The notes below the pieces were generated by a model, which had not been told where the DNA came from, did not search any database, and was given only the letters and a program-made list of their open reading frames with translations. 64,000 nt of DNA from Campylobacter sp. US33a (GTDB lineage Bacteria > Campylobacterota > Campylobacteria > Campylobacterales > Campylobacteraceae): positions 156,312 through 220,311 of the forward strand of contig NZ_RYYL01000002.1 in the NCBI RefSeq assembly GCF_004378855.1. Reading direction: 5' to 3'. The position numbers were made by a program, and so were the translations under genes. Below, in pieces: positions 45,831 to 53,812 of this stretch. Each line of letters opens with the position of its first letter. Positions within the stretch are counted from its first letter, which is position 1.

Positions 45831-46296
45831 ACTTTAAATAGATCATAAATATAAACACCGCTAAAGGCACTATGCAAATTCCTGCGATGAATTCAAAAAT
45901 GGCTAGGTATTGATGGTTTTGCAAAATCAAAAATCCCAGCACCAAAAATCCGTATCCAAGTAATTTTAAGCCTGAAAAAAATATTAAAGAATTTTTCAAT
46001 GCCAAAGTTAAACTAGGTTTAAAATCGTCATTAAACTCTTTAAATTTTACAAATTTAAAATCTTTTTGAATTTTTTTTATAAAAATGTTTAATGGTTTGG
46101 TTTTAAAATTATATTTTAACGATTTTTTTAAAATATTTTTTTTATAAGTCATAAAAGAAGTAAAAATAATTAATAATGTAGCAAAAAAGGAAAATTCGTA
46201 GCTCAAAAATCCATAAGGTGTTAATCCTCTAAAAATAAAAATGGTAAGTAAAATAAAAAAATTTAAAAGCAATGCGATAGAAAAAAAAACTTTCAC
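45808..46296 (-). CDS. Small membrane protein of unknown function
   Basis: A 162-residue protein with two N-terminal and two C-terminal membrane helices around a basic loop (KKNILKKSLKYNFKTKPLN). It overlaps the MFS gene on one side and alr by 4 bases on the other. No family recognised. Confidence 0.7.
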   Translation of the reverse strand: MKVFFSIALLLNFFILLTIFIFRGLTPYGFLSYEFSFFATLLIIFTSFMTYKKNILKKSLKYNFKTKPLNIFIKKIQKDFKFVKFKEFNDDFKPSLTLALKNSLIFFSGLKLLGYGFLVLGFLILQNHQYLAIFEFIAGICIVPLAVFIFMIYLKYESKKNY

Positions 46297-47288
46297 ACTA
46301 ACACTCTTTTAATATACGGGCTTAACTTGGAAAGAATTTCATAATCTATAGTGTGAAAAAATTCTGCCCAAATTTTAGCATCTTCAAAAACACAAATTTC
46401 ATCTCCACAATCCTTACAAGAAAAGCTATCCATCGACATTTTGCCTAAAATTTTTTCTTTATTAGCTAAAAATAAATCCCCTTTTCCATCATAGCGAAAT
46501 AAGCCATCGGCGTAGCCTAAATCATAAGTGGCAATTTTTATATCCTTTGTTGCTATAAATGCACCTCCATATCCTACGCTTTGTCCAGTTTTTAAAATTC
46601 TTGAACTTAAACGATTGGCATATAAAGATAAAACTTTTTGTAAATTTTGACTGAATTCTCCATAACCAAATTGCACCAAACCCACTCTACATAATTCATC
46701 ATCGTCAAGTTTTTCGCAACGAAAAAGAGCTGAGGAGTTGTGAGAATGGAAAATGAGTTTTTTTGGGCTGATTTTGTATAATTTTTTCTTAGCACTTTGA
46801 AAATTCTGTTTTTGTATAAAATAATTAGCGTCAATTTCATCAGAAGCGTAAAAATGAGTAAAAGCTCCTTGGATGTCAAGATATTCATTGGCTTTTAAAA
46901 AAACTTGTTCTAGATCTTGTAAAGCTATGCCGTTTCGGTGCATATTTGTATCAATCACCAAATGAATCTTTGTCTTTTTTTTGAAATTTTGTATCAAAGA
47001 AGCATCGTTTAAGGCATAGATGAAATTTTCATTCTCTTTGCCATGCGGTAAATGGGATAAAATGAGAATATTGTCAAATAAATTCTTTAGTTCTAGAGCT
47101 TCTCTTTCGTTTTTGACTGCTACAAAATTTACTCCAAGCTGTTTGGCAATAGGAGCAAGCAAGCTAACTCCATGCCCATAAGCATTATTTTTTAAAACAC
47201 AGATGATTTTTTCAAAGCCACCTGCTTTTTGAGCGATTTGTTTAAGATTGTGCTCATAAGCACTTTTTTTTAGTCTGATGAGAGACAT
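46293..47288 (-). CDS. alr: Alanine racemase
   Basis: A 331-residue fold type III PLP enzyme. The PLP lysine is K33 in LKNNAYGHG. The second catalytic residue, Tyr, lies in QSVGYGGAF. It supplies D-Ala for peptidoglycan. Its start shares a base with the stop of pgp2, so cell-wall functions cluster here. Confidence 0.93.
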   Translation of the reverse strand: MSLIRLKKSAYEHNLKQIAQKAGGFEKIICVLKNNAYGHGVSLLAPIAKQLGVNFVAVKNEREALELKNLFDNILILSHLPHGKENENFIYALNDASLIQNFKKKTKIHLVIDTNMHRNGIALQDLEQVFLKANEYLDIQGAFTHFYASDEIDANYFIQKQNFQSAKKKLYKISPKKLIFHSHNSSALFRCEKLDDDELCRVGLVQFGYGEFSQNLQKVLSLYANRLSSRILKTGQSVGYGGAFIATKDIKIATYDLGYADGLFRYDGKGDLFLANKEKILGKMSMDSFSCKDCGDEICVFEDAKIWAEFFHTIDYEILSKLSPYIKRVLV

Positions 47289-48262
47289 TATTGTTCTGCA
47301 AGAATTTTCATTTGCCCTTTTTCATTTAATTTTACATAAAGCAATTTATCGCCTTTAAATTGATAATTTGTTGTGTAATAATCTTCATAAAAGGTTATTC
47401 TGAAAATTTTTTCATCTTTGATATTTGGATAAGGACTGATGCTAATATTTGAAAATTTAATGCTTTTTTCTTCTTTTCTTGAAAAAATTGTTGTTTTCAT
47501 TTCAGCAAATTTTTCAAATTTCATTTTATCAAATCTTCTAAAATCTTTTTCATCGTAAAATTCAAGATAAGTTTTAATATCGCTTTGAGTCCAGCTTTTT
47601 TTCCAAGCAAATAAAGAGCTTAGCAAGATCGCAATTTCATCAGCATTAGTTGTAACCTTATTTTTTTCTTCGGTAAGCGCAAATACCTTTTGATCTTGGA
47701 TGATTTTAGAAAAGTCTTCCAAAAGATTATTATATAAAGCGATACAGCCTTCGGTTTTTAAATCATCTAACCTTGTTCCATCCAGTGGATAACCGTGTAT
47801 CCATATCCCTCCGCCTGTTTTTCCTTGAAGTTTATCTAATAAATTTGGATAGGTTGTCGCAAATGCAAAAGGTCCATAATAAGGATCTCCGGGATAAAAT
47901 TTCTTGCCAAGTTCATAAAATCCTATAGGAGTTTTTAAATCCCCTTCGATTTCTTTATCACCCATAAGTCCGGTTAAAACACCTTTTTGATCAAATTTTT
48001 GTGTGACTTTTCCATTATCATAAAAAAATACTTTAAAGGTTTTTTCGCTTTTATTAGTAACCACTATAGCAACATTTTGGTCATAATATCCCAAGCTTAC
48101 ATTTTTATCCCCAATTTCTTTAAGCCAAAAATCTTTTTGTGTAAGTTCTTTTTCTATGGTTTCTCCAACAGCTTCCAAGCCTTGATTAAGATAAATTTGG
48201 ACCAAATCAGATGCCTTAAGAAAGCCCAATGAGATTAAAAAAATCACTAAAAATCTAAACAA
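47288..48262 (-). CDS. pgp2: Peptidoglycan L,D-carboxypeptidase Pgp2 (cell shape)
   Basis: A 324-residue protein with a signal peptide (FRFLVIFLISLGFLKA) and a YkuD catalytic domain. The motif is HGYPLDG followed by TEGCIALYN, with the nucleophilic Cys in the GCIAL part. A NTF2-like domain fills the last 120 residues, as in Pgp2. In C. jejuni this enzyme trims tripeptides to dipeptides and is needed for the helical shape. Confidence 0.9.
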   Translation of the reverse strand: MFRFLVIFLISLGFLKASDLVQIYLNQGLEAVGETIEKELTQKDFWLKEIGDKNVSLGYYDQNVAIVVTNKSEKTFKVFFYDNGKVTQKFDQKGVLTGLMGDKEIEGDLKTPIGFYELGKKFYPGDPYYGPFAFATTYPNLLDKLQGKTGGGIWIHGYPLDGTRLDDLKTEGCIALYNNLLEDFSKIIQDQKVFALTEEKNKVTTNADEIAILLSSLFAWKKSWTQSDIKTYLEFYDEKDFRRFDKMKFEKFAEMKTTIFSRKEEKSIKFSNISISPYPNIKDEKIFRITFYEDYYTTNYQFKGDKLLYVKLNEKGQMKILAEQ

Positions 48263-48399
48263 TTTTTATCCTTTTATTAGCTTTATTTATAAAAACGAAA
48301 TTATAATATTTTTTTCTTAAAAATAGAGTATTAAAATTTATAATATTTCGTTATAATCGAAAAATTATGGTTAATACATTGTTATATAAAGGAAAGATA

Positions 48400-48828
48400 A
48401 TGTTAAAAAAATATTTATTTTTAGGTTTATTTGGTGTCAATTTTGTTTTTGGTGCTAATTATGAAGTGTCAAATGCTTTTGTAAGAGAAAATCTTCCCAA
48501 TTCTACAACTACAGCTGCATTTTTTACCATTAAAAATAACACAAATGAAGATATTAAAATCGTAAAAGCTACAAGTAATTTAAGCGATGTTGCTGAACTT
48601 CATACGCATAAACACGAGCAAGGTAAAATGATGATGGTGCAAATTCCTGAGATCTTAGTAAAGGCAAATTCAAGCACTGAGCTTAAACCAGGGGGTTTAC
48701 ATATTATGATTTTAAATTTAAAAGAAAATGTTACTAAAGATAAAAAAGCTGAACTTGTTTTGTATTTTGATAATAATCAAAGTTTGAAAGTTGATGATAT
48801 AGAAATTAAAAACATTAAAATGCAATGA
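48400..48828 (+). CDS. Periplasmic copper chaperone, PCuAC family
   Basis: A 142-residue protein. I start at the ATG at 48400, which has an AAAGGAAA site and leads into a signal peptide; an earlier ATG at 48367 lacks both. The copper motif is present: ELHTHKHEQGKMMM, then GGLHIMIL further on (His and Met ligands). It hands Cu(I) to cytochrome oxidase, in the same operon as a SCO1 protein. Confidence 0.88.
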   Translation: MLKKYLFLGLFGVNFVFGANYEVSNAFVRENLPNSTTTAAFFTIKNNTNEDIKIVKATSNLSDVAELHTHKHEQGKMMMVQIPEILVKANSSTELKPGGLHIMILNLKENVTKDKKAELVLYFDNNQSLKVDDIEIKNIKMQ

Positions 48829-49274
48829 AAAAAATATTTTTTTTGCTTCTATTTTTAATAGGGGCTATTTTTTTGGCTTATTATTTAAATTTAAATACAA
48901 ATAATACCCAAAAAAGGGAATTAATCACTGATTTAACCCCTTTAACTTGTGATTTAAATCAGCAAGATTGTCATTTTGCTTTTGGAGATAAAAAAGTTTT
49001 TGTAGCTTTAAATCCTAAACCTTTAGCTTCTTTGCAAGATTTAGAATTAAGGCTTGAAAATTTAGGCGATTATACCAATTTAAAAGCTGTTGCTTATGGG
49101 TTAAATATGTATATGGGAGATATAAATCCTGTTTTTGTGAAAACTTCGAGTGATTCTTATAAAGCAAAAGTAGTTTTAAGCTCTTGTGCAATTGATGTGA
49201 TGCGTTACAGAGTTGAATTTTTTGATGGAAATCAAAAGCTTGATTTTTATTTTGATTTTGATGTGAGAAGATGA
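48825..49274 (+). CDS. Conserved membrane-anchored protein of the copper operon
   Basis: A 149-residue protein with an N-terminal membrane anchor and a beta-rich periplasmic domain containing a C-x-x-x-x-x-x-C pair (CDLNQQDC) and a later lone Cys. The overlap of 4 bases with the genes on either side places it with PCuAC and SCO1. It may be a further metallochaperone or a thiol partner; this is inference. Confidence 0.75.
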   Translation: MKKIFFLLLFLIGAIFLAYYLNLNTNNTQKRELITDLTPLTCDLNQQDCHFAFGDKKVFVALNPKPLASLQDLELRLENLGDYTNLKAVAYGLNMYMGDINPVFVKTSSDSYKAKVVLSSCAIDVMRYRVEFFDGNQKLDFYFDFDVRR

Positions 49275-49831
49275 TGAAAAATTTAAGATATATTTTTGTT
49301 TTTGGAATTATTATTTTGACTTTTGTAGCGAGTTATTTATATTTTAAAAACACTCGTTTTGATTTTGAACTACAAAGCGAAAAAGGTTTGGTTGGTTTGA
49401 AAGATTTTAGAGGGGAAAAATTAATTATATATTTTGGTTATACCTCTTGTCCTGATGTTTGTCCTAGTACTTTAGCCTTAATTTCAAAAGCCTTAGAGCA
49501 AATTCCAAATTCCAAAGTAATGGTGCTTTTTATTTCTTTAGATCCTTTGCGCGATAAGGATATCAAAAAAACAAATGAATGGTTAAGGTATTTTTATCCC
49601 AATGCTCATGCTTTAATCGCTAAAGATGAAGAAGAAATTGCAAAAATAGCAAAAAATTATGGTGTGGTGTATCAAAAAGTAGAATTAAAAGGTTCTTTCA
49701 TGAAATACTCTATTGCACATAGTAGTGATTTATTCTTGTTTGATGAAAAGGGAGAAATTTTTAAGGTGTTAAAAGACTTAAGTTATGAAAATTTTTACAA
49801 AGAACTTAAGTCTTTTTTGGCAAAAACTTAA
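49271..49831 (+). CDS. SCO1/SenC-family copper chaperone
   Basis: A 186-residue protein with an N-terminal membrane anchor and a thioredoxin-like fold. The copper-binding CPDVC motif (about residues 61-65) and the distal His in YSIAHSSDLF are present. It builds the CuA centre or the copper site of the oxidase. It overlaps the preceding gene by 4 bases. Confidence 0.9.
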   Translation: MMKNLRYIFVFGIIILTFVASYLYFKNTRFDFELQSEKGLVGLKDFRGEKLIIYFGYTSCPDVCPSTLALISKALEQIPNSKVMVLFISLDPLRDKDIKKTNEWLRYFYPNAHALIAKDEEEIAKIAKNYGVVYQKVELKGSFMKYSIAHSSDLFLFDEKGEIFKVLKDLSYENFYKELKSFLAKT

Positions 49832-50733
49832 AGAGCAAACAAATCAGTTGAAAGGTATCTTTCTGCTGTATCATTTAGCATTGTAACTATGGTTTTATCT
49901 GGGAATTTTTGCGCAATTAAAGAAGCGGCAAATACATTTGCTCCACTTGAAATTCCTACCATTAAACCATTGTTTTTAGCTAAATCTTTTGCTGTTTGAA
50001 GAGCGTCTTCATTGCTAACGCATATGATTTCATCTATAATTTCTTTATTTAAAATTGCCGGTATAAAATTAGCACCTATGCCTTGAATTTTATGAGGGGC
50101 AGCATTTCCTTGACTAAGAAGAGGAGAGGCTTGCGGCTCAACGGCAATGATCTTTGCATTGTTGTTTTTTTCCTTTAAAACTTCACCCACGCCGCTAATA
50201 GTTCCGCCTGTACCAAAACCCGCGACAAAAATATCCACCTTGCCATCAAGTGCATCTAAAATTTCTAAAGCTGTCGTATTTTTATGGGCGTTTTTATTGG
50301 ATAAATTCTCAAACTGCGATGGAACGAAAGAATTAGGCGTTTCTTTTGCAAGCTCTAAAGCTTTGTTATACGCGCCCTTCATTCCTTCGCTAGCAGGAGT
50401 TAAAACCAAATTCGCGCCAAAATACGCGATCATTTTGCGTCTTTCTAGGCTCATTGATTCTGGCATCACGATGCTGATTTTTAGTCCTAGACTCGCACAA
50501 ATCATAGCTAAAGAAATTCCTGTGTTTCCACTTGTTGCTTCAATGATATGTGAATTTGAGCTAATTCTGCCGCTTTTTAAAGCATCATTAATCATCGCGA
50601 AAGCCGCACGATCTTTGATAGAGTGACTCGGATTTAAAAATTCACACTTTGCATAAATATTTGCTCCATAATTTTTAAGAGCAACTATAGGAGTATTGCC
50701 GATAAATTCGGTAATGTTTTCATAAGTTTTCAC
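49828..50733 (-). CDS. cysM: O-acetylserine sulfhydrylase (cysteine synthase B)
   Basis: A 301-residue PLP enzyme, with the PLP lysine in SHSIKDRAA (about residue 41), the substrate loop EATSGNTGISLA and the phosphate-binding loop GFGTGGTISG. It makes cysteine from O-acetylserine. It ends against the convergent SCO1 gene with a 4-base overlap. Confidence 0.92.
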   Translation of the reverse strand: MKTYENITEFIGNTPIVALKNYGANIYAKCEFLNPSHSIKDRAAFAMINDALKSGRISSNSHIIEATSGNTGISLAMICASLGLKISIVMPESMSLERRKMIAYFGANLVLTPASEGMKGAYNKALELAKETPNSFVPSQFENLSNKNAHKNTTALEILDALDGKVDIFVAGFGTGGTISGVGEVLKEKNNNAKIIAVEPQASPLLSQGNAAPHKIQGIGANFIPAILNKEIIDEIICVSNEDALQTAKDLAKNNGLMVGISSGANVFAASLIAQKFPDKTIVTMLNDTAERYLSTDLFAL

Positions 50734-50826
50734 ATTGAATCCTTTATGTTAAAATTTGTGTGGATTTTGATTTTATAAGAAAAGGGTAAATTTGTACGAA
50801 TGGTTTAAGTGAAGAATAGAAATAAA

Positions 50827-50849
50827 GGCTAGTTGGTAACACTAGCCTA
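50827..50849 (-). terminator. hupB terminator
   Basis: An 8-base stem AGGCTAGT / ACTAGCCT with a 7-base loop; on the minus strand it is followed by TTTATTT. It lies 4 bases past the hupB stop. Confidence 0.75.
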
Positions 50850-50853
50850 AAAA

Positions 50854-51144
50854 TTATTTTTTCTTTTTGCTTTTAGCAACAGCTTCTTTAAGATTTTTGC
50901 CTACTTTAAATTTAGCAACTTTAGTTGCTGGCACATTGATGGTTTTGCCATTGCTTGGAACTCTTGCAGTTCTTGCAGCTCTTTCAGCTGTAGTGAATGT
51001 GCCAAAACCAATAAAGCTAATGCTATCGCCTTTTGACAATAATTCAGTAATTGTAGAAATTACCGCATCTGTTGCTGCAGTAGCATCTTTTTTTGTTAGC
51101 CCAGCATTTTGAGCAACTTTTGAAATAAAATCTGCTTTAGTCAT
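50854..51144 (-). CDS. hupB: DNA-binding protein HU
   Basis: A 96-residue HU/IHF-family protein. The frame is open further upstream, but MTKADFISKVA at 51144 is the family start. The DNA-binding arm ends in VPSNGKTINVPA and the C-terminus is Lys-rich. It compacts the nucleoid. The sequence differs at many positions from the C. jejuni HU I remember, which argues for a sister species. Confidence 0.92.
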   Translation of the reverse strand: MTKADFISKVAQNAGLTKKDATAATDAVISTITELLSKGDSISFIGFGTFTTAERAARTARVPSNGKTINVPATKVAKFKVGKNLKEAVAKSKKKK

Positions 51145-51257
51145 AAAAGCTCCTTTTTTAATATTAAAGTTCTTAATTTTAGCACATTTTATAATACTTG
51201 GCAAGCTTTTTTACATAAATTATTAAATTTTTATAAAATTTTATTCAAATCTTTATC

Positions 51258-53108
51258 TTATTTTCTATATTTTTTAATCTCATCACTATCATCAATAATA
51301 TTTGCAAATTGTTCATATAGCTTATAATAATATAATACAAATTCTTTGCATATTGCATTTTTAGGCAAAAAAACTTCATTTTCTAAAATACAAAATTCAT
51401 TTAAAAATTCCTTTGCATCAAGTTTTAAACTGTAGTGTTTTGCAAGTTTAAGATAAGTGTTTATTGCTTCTTCTTTGAAATTTTCATAAGCGATGGAATT
51501 AAAATTAATTTGTAATTTATTATTTTCAAAGCTAAGCACCTTGCTTTGAAATAAAATATGCAAATGGATTAAACCTTCGGTATAGTAAGGTTTTACTTCT
51601 TCTACTTTTTGCCAAGCAATCAAACCTATAGCTCTTTTAATGAGTTCATGGAAAACTGGCATTTTCAGTTCTTCTTTTTCGTGCAAGAAAAAATTCACAA
51701 GCCCACCCATAGTGGCTTTAAATTCTTCTATGTTTTTAAAATACCCACTTTCATTCATTATTTTTTCGGTATTTTCATCGATAAAAAACATATGCCCAAA
51801 TTCGTGACCTATGGTTGAAATTTCATAAACTTTTTTCCATAAAGTTTTATTAAAAAATAAAATTTCTCTTCCATAGTCTAAAAATTCTTTTTCAAAAATC
51901 ATGCTAGAAAGCTTCATGAAAGGTTTGGTTTTTGCATTTTCATATACGAAATTTAAAAATGCAAAGATTTTTTTGCCCGCTTTTTGACTGACAAATTCAT
52001 CATTTGGAACTACTTGTGCAGAAAATAAGCCATTGAGCTCTGCACCATAAAATATCATCGGTGAGCAAATATAAAGTTGTGTTTTGTTGAAGTTTTCGCA
52101 AACACTGTCGTATAATTTTTGATTTTTAATACCAAGTTTGTGATAAATTTGATCAAAACTTTCCTTGATTTCTTGATTAAAAACTGCTGCATTAAAATCA
52201 GAAGCATCTTCGACTCTAATGTCCCATTCCAAAGCCACTGCATGAGTGTAGCTATCTTCGTAATATTCTAAAGGATGACCAATTTGCAAAGGCGATTTTA
52301 CTTGCATCCATGCAAGTTCTGCATTTTGCCAAGCTTGTATTACTTTATCGTTGTTTTCTTCGCAAAAAGCGAGTTTGAGCTTTTCAAGATAATCAATATA
52401 AGCTTTTTCTTCGGTATTAGAAGCTAGACTTTGAAGTTTATTTAAGGTGCGATCAAAAGCATTTCTTAGTTCTTTTGTGTGCTCTTTAAATGCAAGTGCG
52501 TAAGGTAAAAATTGCCATGTTTGATTGTTTTTAAAAATCACGCCATAACTTCGCTCACAAATATCATTGTTACGATCTTTTTGATAAAGCTTATTGTCTT
52601 TTAAGAATTTTAACGCTTCGTCTAAATTTTCAAAATGAGAACTTAAAAATTCATTGTTTTCTTCTATGATTTTTTGTTGCCATTTTTCTTGCATGGAATT
52701 TAGGACTTTTCCTATAGAGTGAATTCCTTCAATAAGGCAAACATAAAAAACATTTAAGATTTTTGCATCTTTGATTTCTTCGATTAATTTTTCGTGCTCA
52801 TTTTCATAAAATTTTTTCACTTCATTATAAATTTGTGCTTTGATTTTGGAGATTTGATGTTTGTCAAAATGATTTTGTTCTAGTTCTTGGATCAAATTTT
52901 CCTCTTTAAGATCTACAAAACGACGTACCATAGCCAATATAGATGAATTTTTCACTTCAAGTTTTATGTTTTTTAGAAGTTTTTCAAAATATTCTTTCTG
53001 TTTTTGAAGTTCTTCGTTCAGTTTGTTTTTATCAAGAATATCATAGATTTTATTGATGTTGTTTTTTCTTCTTTGAGTGATTTGCATTAATTTTTTAAAA
53101 TTATTCAT
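51258..53108 (-). CDS. ciaB: Invasion antigen B, with metallopeptidase motif
   Basis: A 616-residue protein that matches Campylobacter CiaB in its start (MNNFK, RKNNINKIYDIL) and length. It has no signal peptide. It has a zinc-protease motif HEFGH (residues 435-439) followed by Glu461/Glu462 in the IEEFKAT segment, the gluzincin layout of two His and a downstream Glu. CiaB is known as a flagellum-exported factor for host-cell invasion; a peptidase activity is inferred from the motif. The coiled N-terminal 180 residues are charged. Confidence 0.88.
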   Translation of the reverse strand: MNNFKKLMQITQRRKNNINKIYDILDKNKLNEELQKQKEYFEKLLKNIKLEVKNSSILAMVRRFVDLKEENLIQELEQNHFDKHQISKIKAQIYNEVKKFYENEHEKLIEEIKDAKILNVFYVCLIEGIHSIGKVLNSMQEKWQQKIIEENNEFLSSHFENLDEALKFLKDNKLYQKDRNNDICERSYGVIFKNNQTWQFLPYALAFKEHTKELRNAFDRTLNKLQSLASNTEEKAYIDYLEKLKLAFCEENNDKVIQAWQNAELAWMQVKSPLQIGHPLEYYEDSYTHAVALEWDIRVEDASDFNAAVFNQEIKESFDQIYHKLGIKNQKLYDSVCENFNKTQLYICSPMIFYGAELNGLFSAQVVPNDEFVSQKAGKKIFAFLNFVYENAKTKPFMKLSSMIFEKEFLDYGREILFFNKTLWKKVYEISTIGHEFGHMFFIDENTEKIMNESGYFKNIEEFKATMGGLVNFFLHEKEELKMPVFHELIKRAIGLIAWQKVEEVKPYYTEGLIHLHILFQSKVLSFENNKLQINFNSIAYENFKEEAINTYLKLAKHYSLKLDAKEFLNEFCILENEVFLPKNAICKEFVLYYYKLYEQFANIIDDSDEIKKYRK

Positions 53109-53175
53109 ACTTTTTTACTCCTTTATTGTTAAAAATTAATTATAATTCATTTTTTCAAATAAAGGAGTAATATCG

Positions 53176-53583
53176 ATGAAAAATATGGGTGAACCAAAAT
53201 TAAAAATTGTGGCTATGCCAAGTGATACAAATCCAGCGGGAAATATTTTTGGTGGATGGATTATGTCTCAAATTGACCTTGCTGGAGGCATTGCAGCAAG
53301 AGAATTATCTCCAGAGCGTGTTGTGACTATTTCTATGGATAGAGTAGTATTTAAAGAACCTGTTTTTGTAGGTGATATCATTTCTTGCTATGCCAAGATT
53401 GTAAAAGTAGGCACGACTTCAATAGCTGTTGATGTAGAAGTTGCTGTACAAAGAGTAGATGAAATGGGTTCAACGCTATGTTTGCATGTAACTTCTGCAA
53501 GTGTTACTTATGTGAGTGTTGATAGATGCGGTAAGAAAAAAGCAATTAGCGAAGAACTTAAAAAACTACATGGCTTTGCATGA
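53176..53583 (+). CDS. Acyl-CoA thioesterase, hotdog fold (YciA-like)
   Basis: A 135-residue protein with the hotdog segment PAGNIFGGWIMSQIDLAGG, in which the conserved Asp lies in the long helix. It should hydrolyse short or medium acyl-CoA. The ATG has an AAAGGAG site. It stands alone between ciaB and cstA. Confidence 0.87.
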   Translation: MKNMGEPKLKIVAMPSDTNPAGNIFGGWIMSQIDLAGGIAARELSPERVVTISMDRVVFKEPVFVGDIISCYAKIVKVGTTSIAVDVEVAVQRVDEMGSTLCLHVTSASVTYVSVDRCGKKKAISEELKKLHGFA

Positions 53584-53614
53584 GTGTGAGATAAAACCTT
53601 TATCCTTTAAGCCA

Positions 53615-53812
53615 TTAACAACATTTTTTAAAGCCACCGCTATTATATTTTTTTTCTAAATATTCTTTAAAAAATTCCCCGCGACTTTTTACAACTTCGT
53701 TGGGGTGATGTTTTTTCATATGTTCTAAATATTTATCGTAGCTTGCTAAACCTATTAAGGGATGAAAAAACCTTTCGGATTTTTCATACCATTGTTTTAA
53801 TCTTTTAATCAT
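53615..53812 (-). CDS. YbdD/YjiX-type small protein (CstA partner)
   Basis: A 65-residue protein with the family segments LIGLASYDKYLEHMKKHHP and ending KKCC. In many bacteria it follows cstA or btsT and is required for carbon-starvation uptake. Here it overlaps cstA by 4 bases. Confidence 0.82.
   Translation of the reverse strand: MIKRLKQWYEKSERFFHPLIGLASYDKYLEHMKKHHPNEVVKSRGEFFKEYLEKKYNSGGFKKCC

Noticed and set aside
50147..50626. 159-residue plus-strand frame in cysM
   Set aside because: Antisense of a conserved enzyme; no start signals.
53590..53604. Small hairpin between the thioesterase and ybdD genes
   Set aside because: A 6-base stem with 3-base loop made mostly of A-T pairs and no T-run; not enough for a terminator call.
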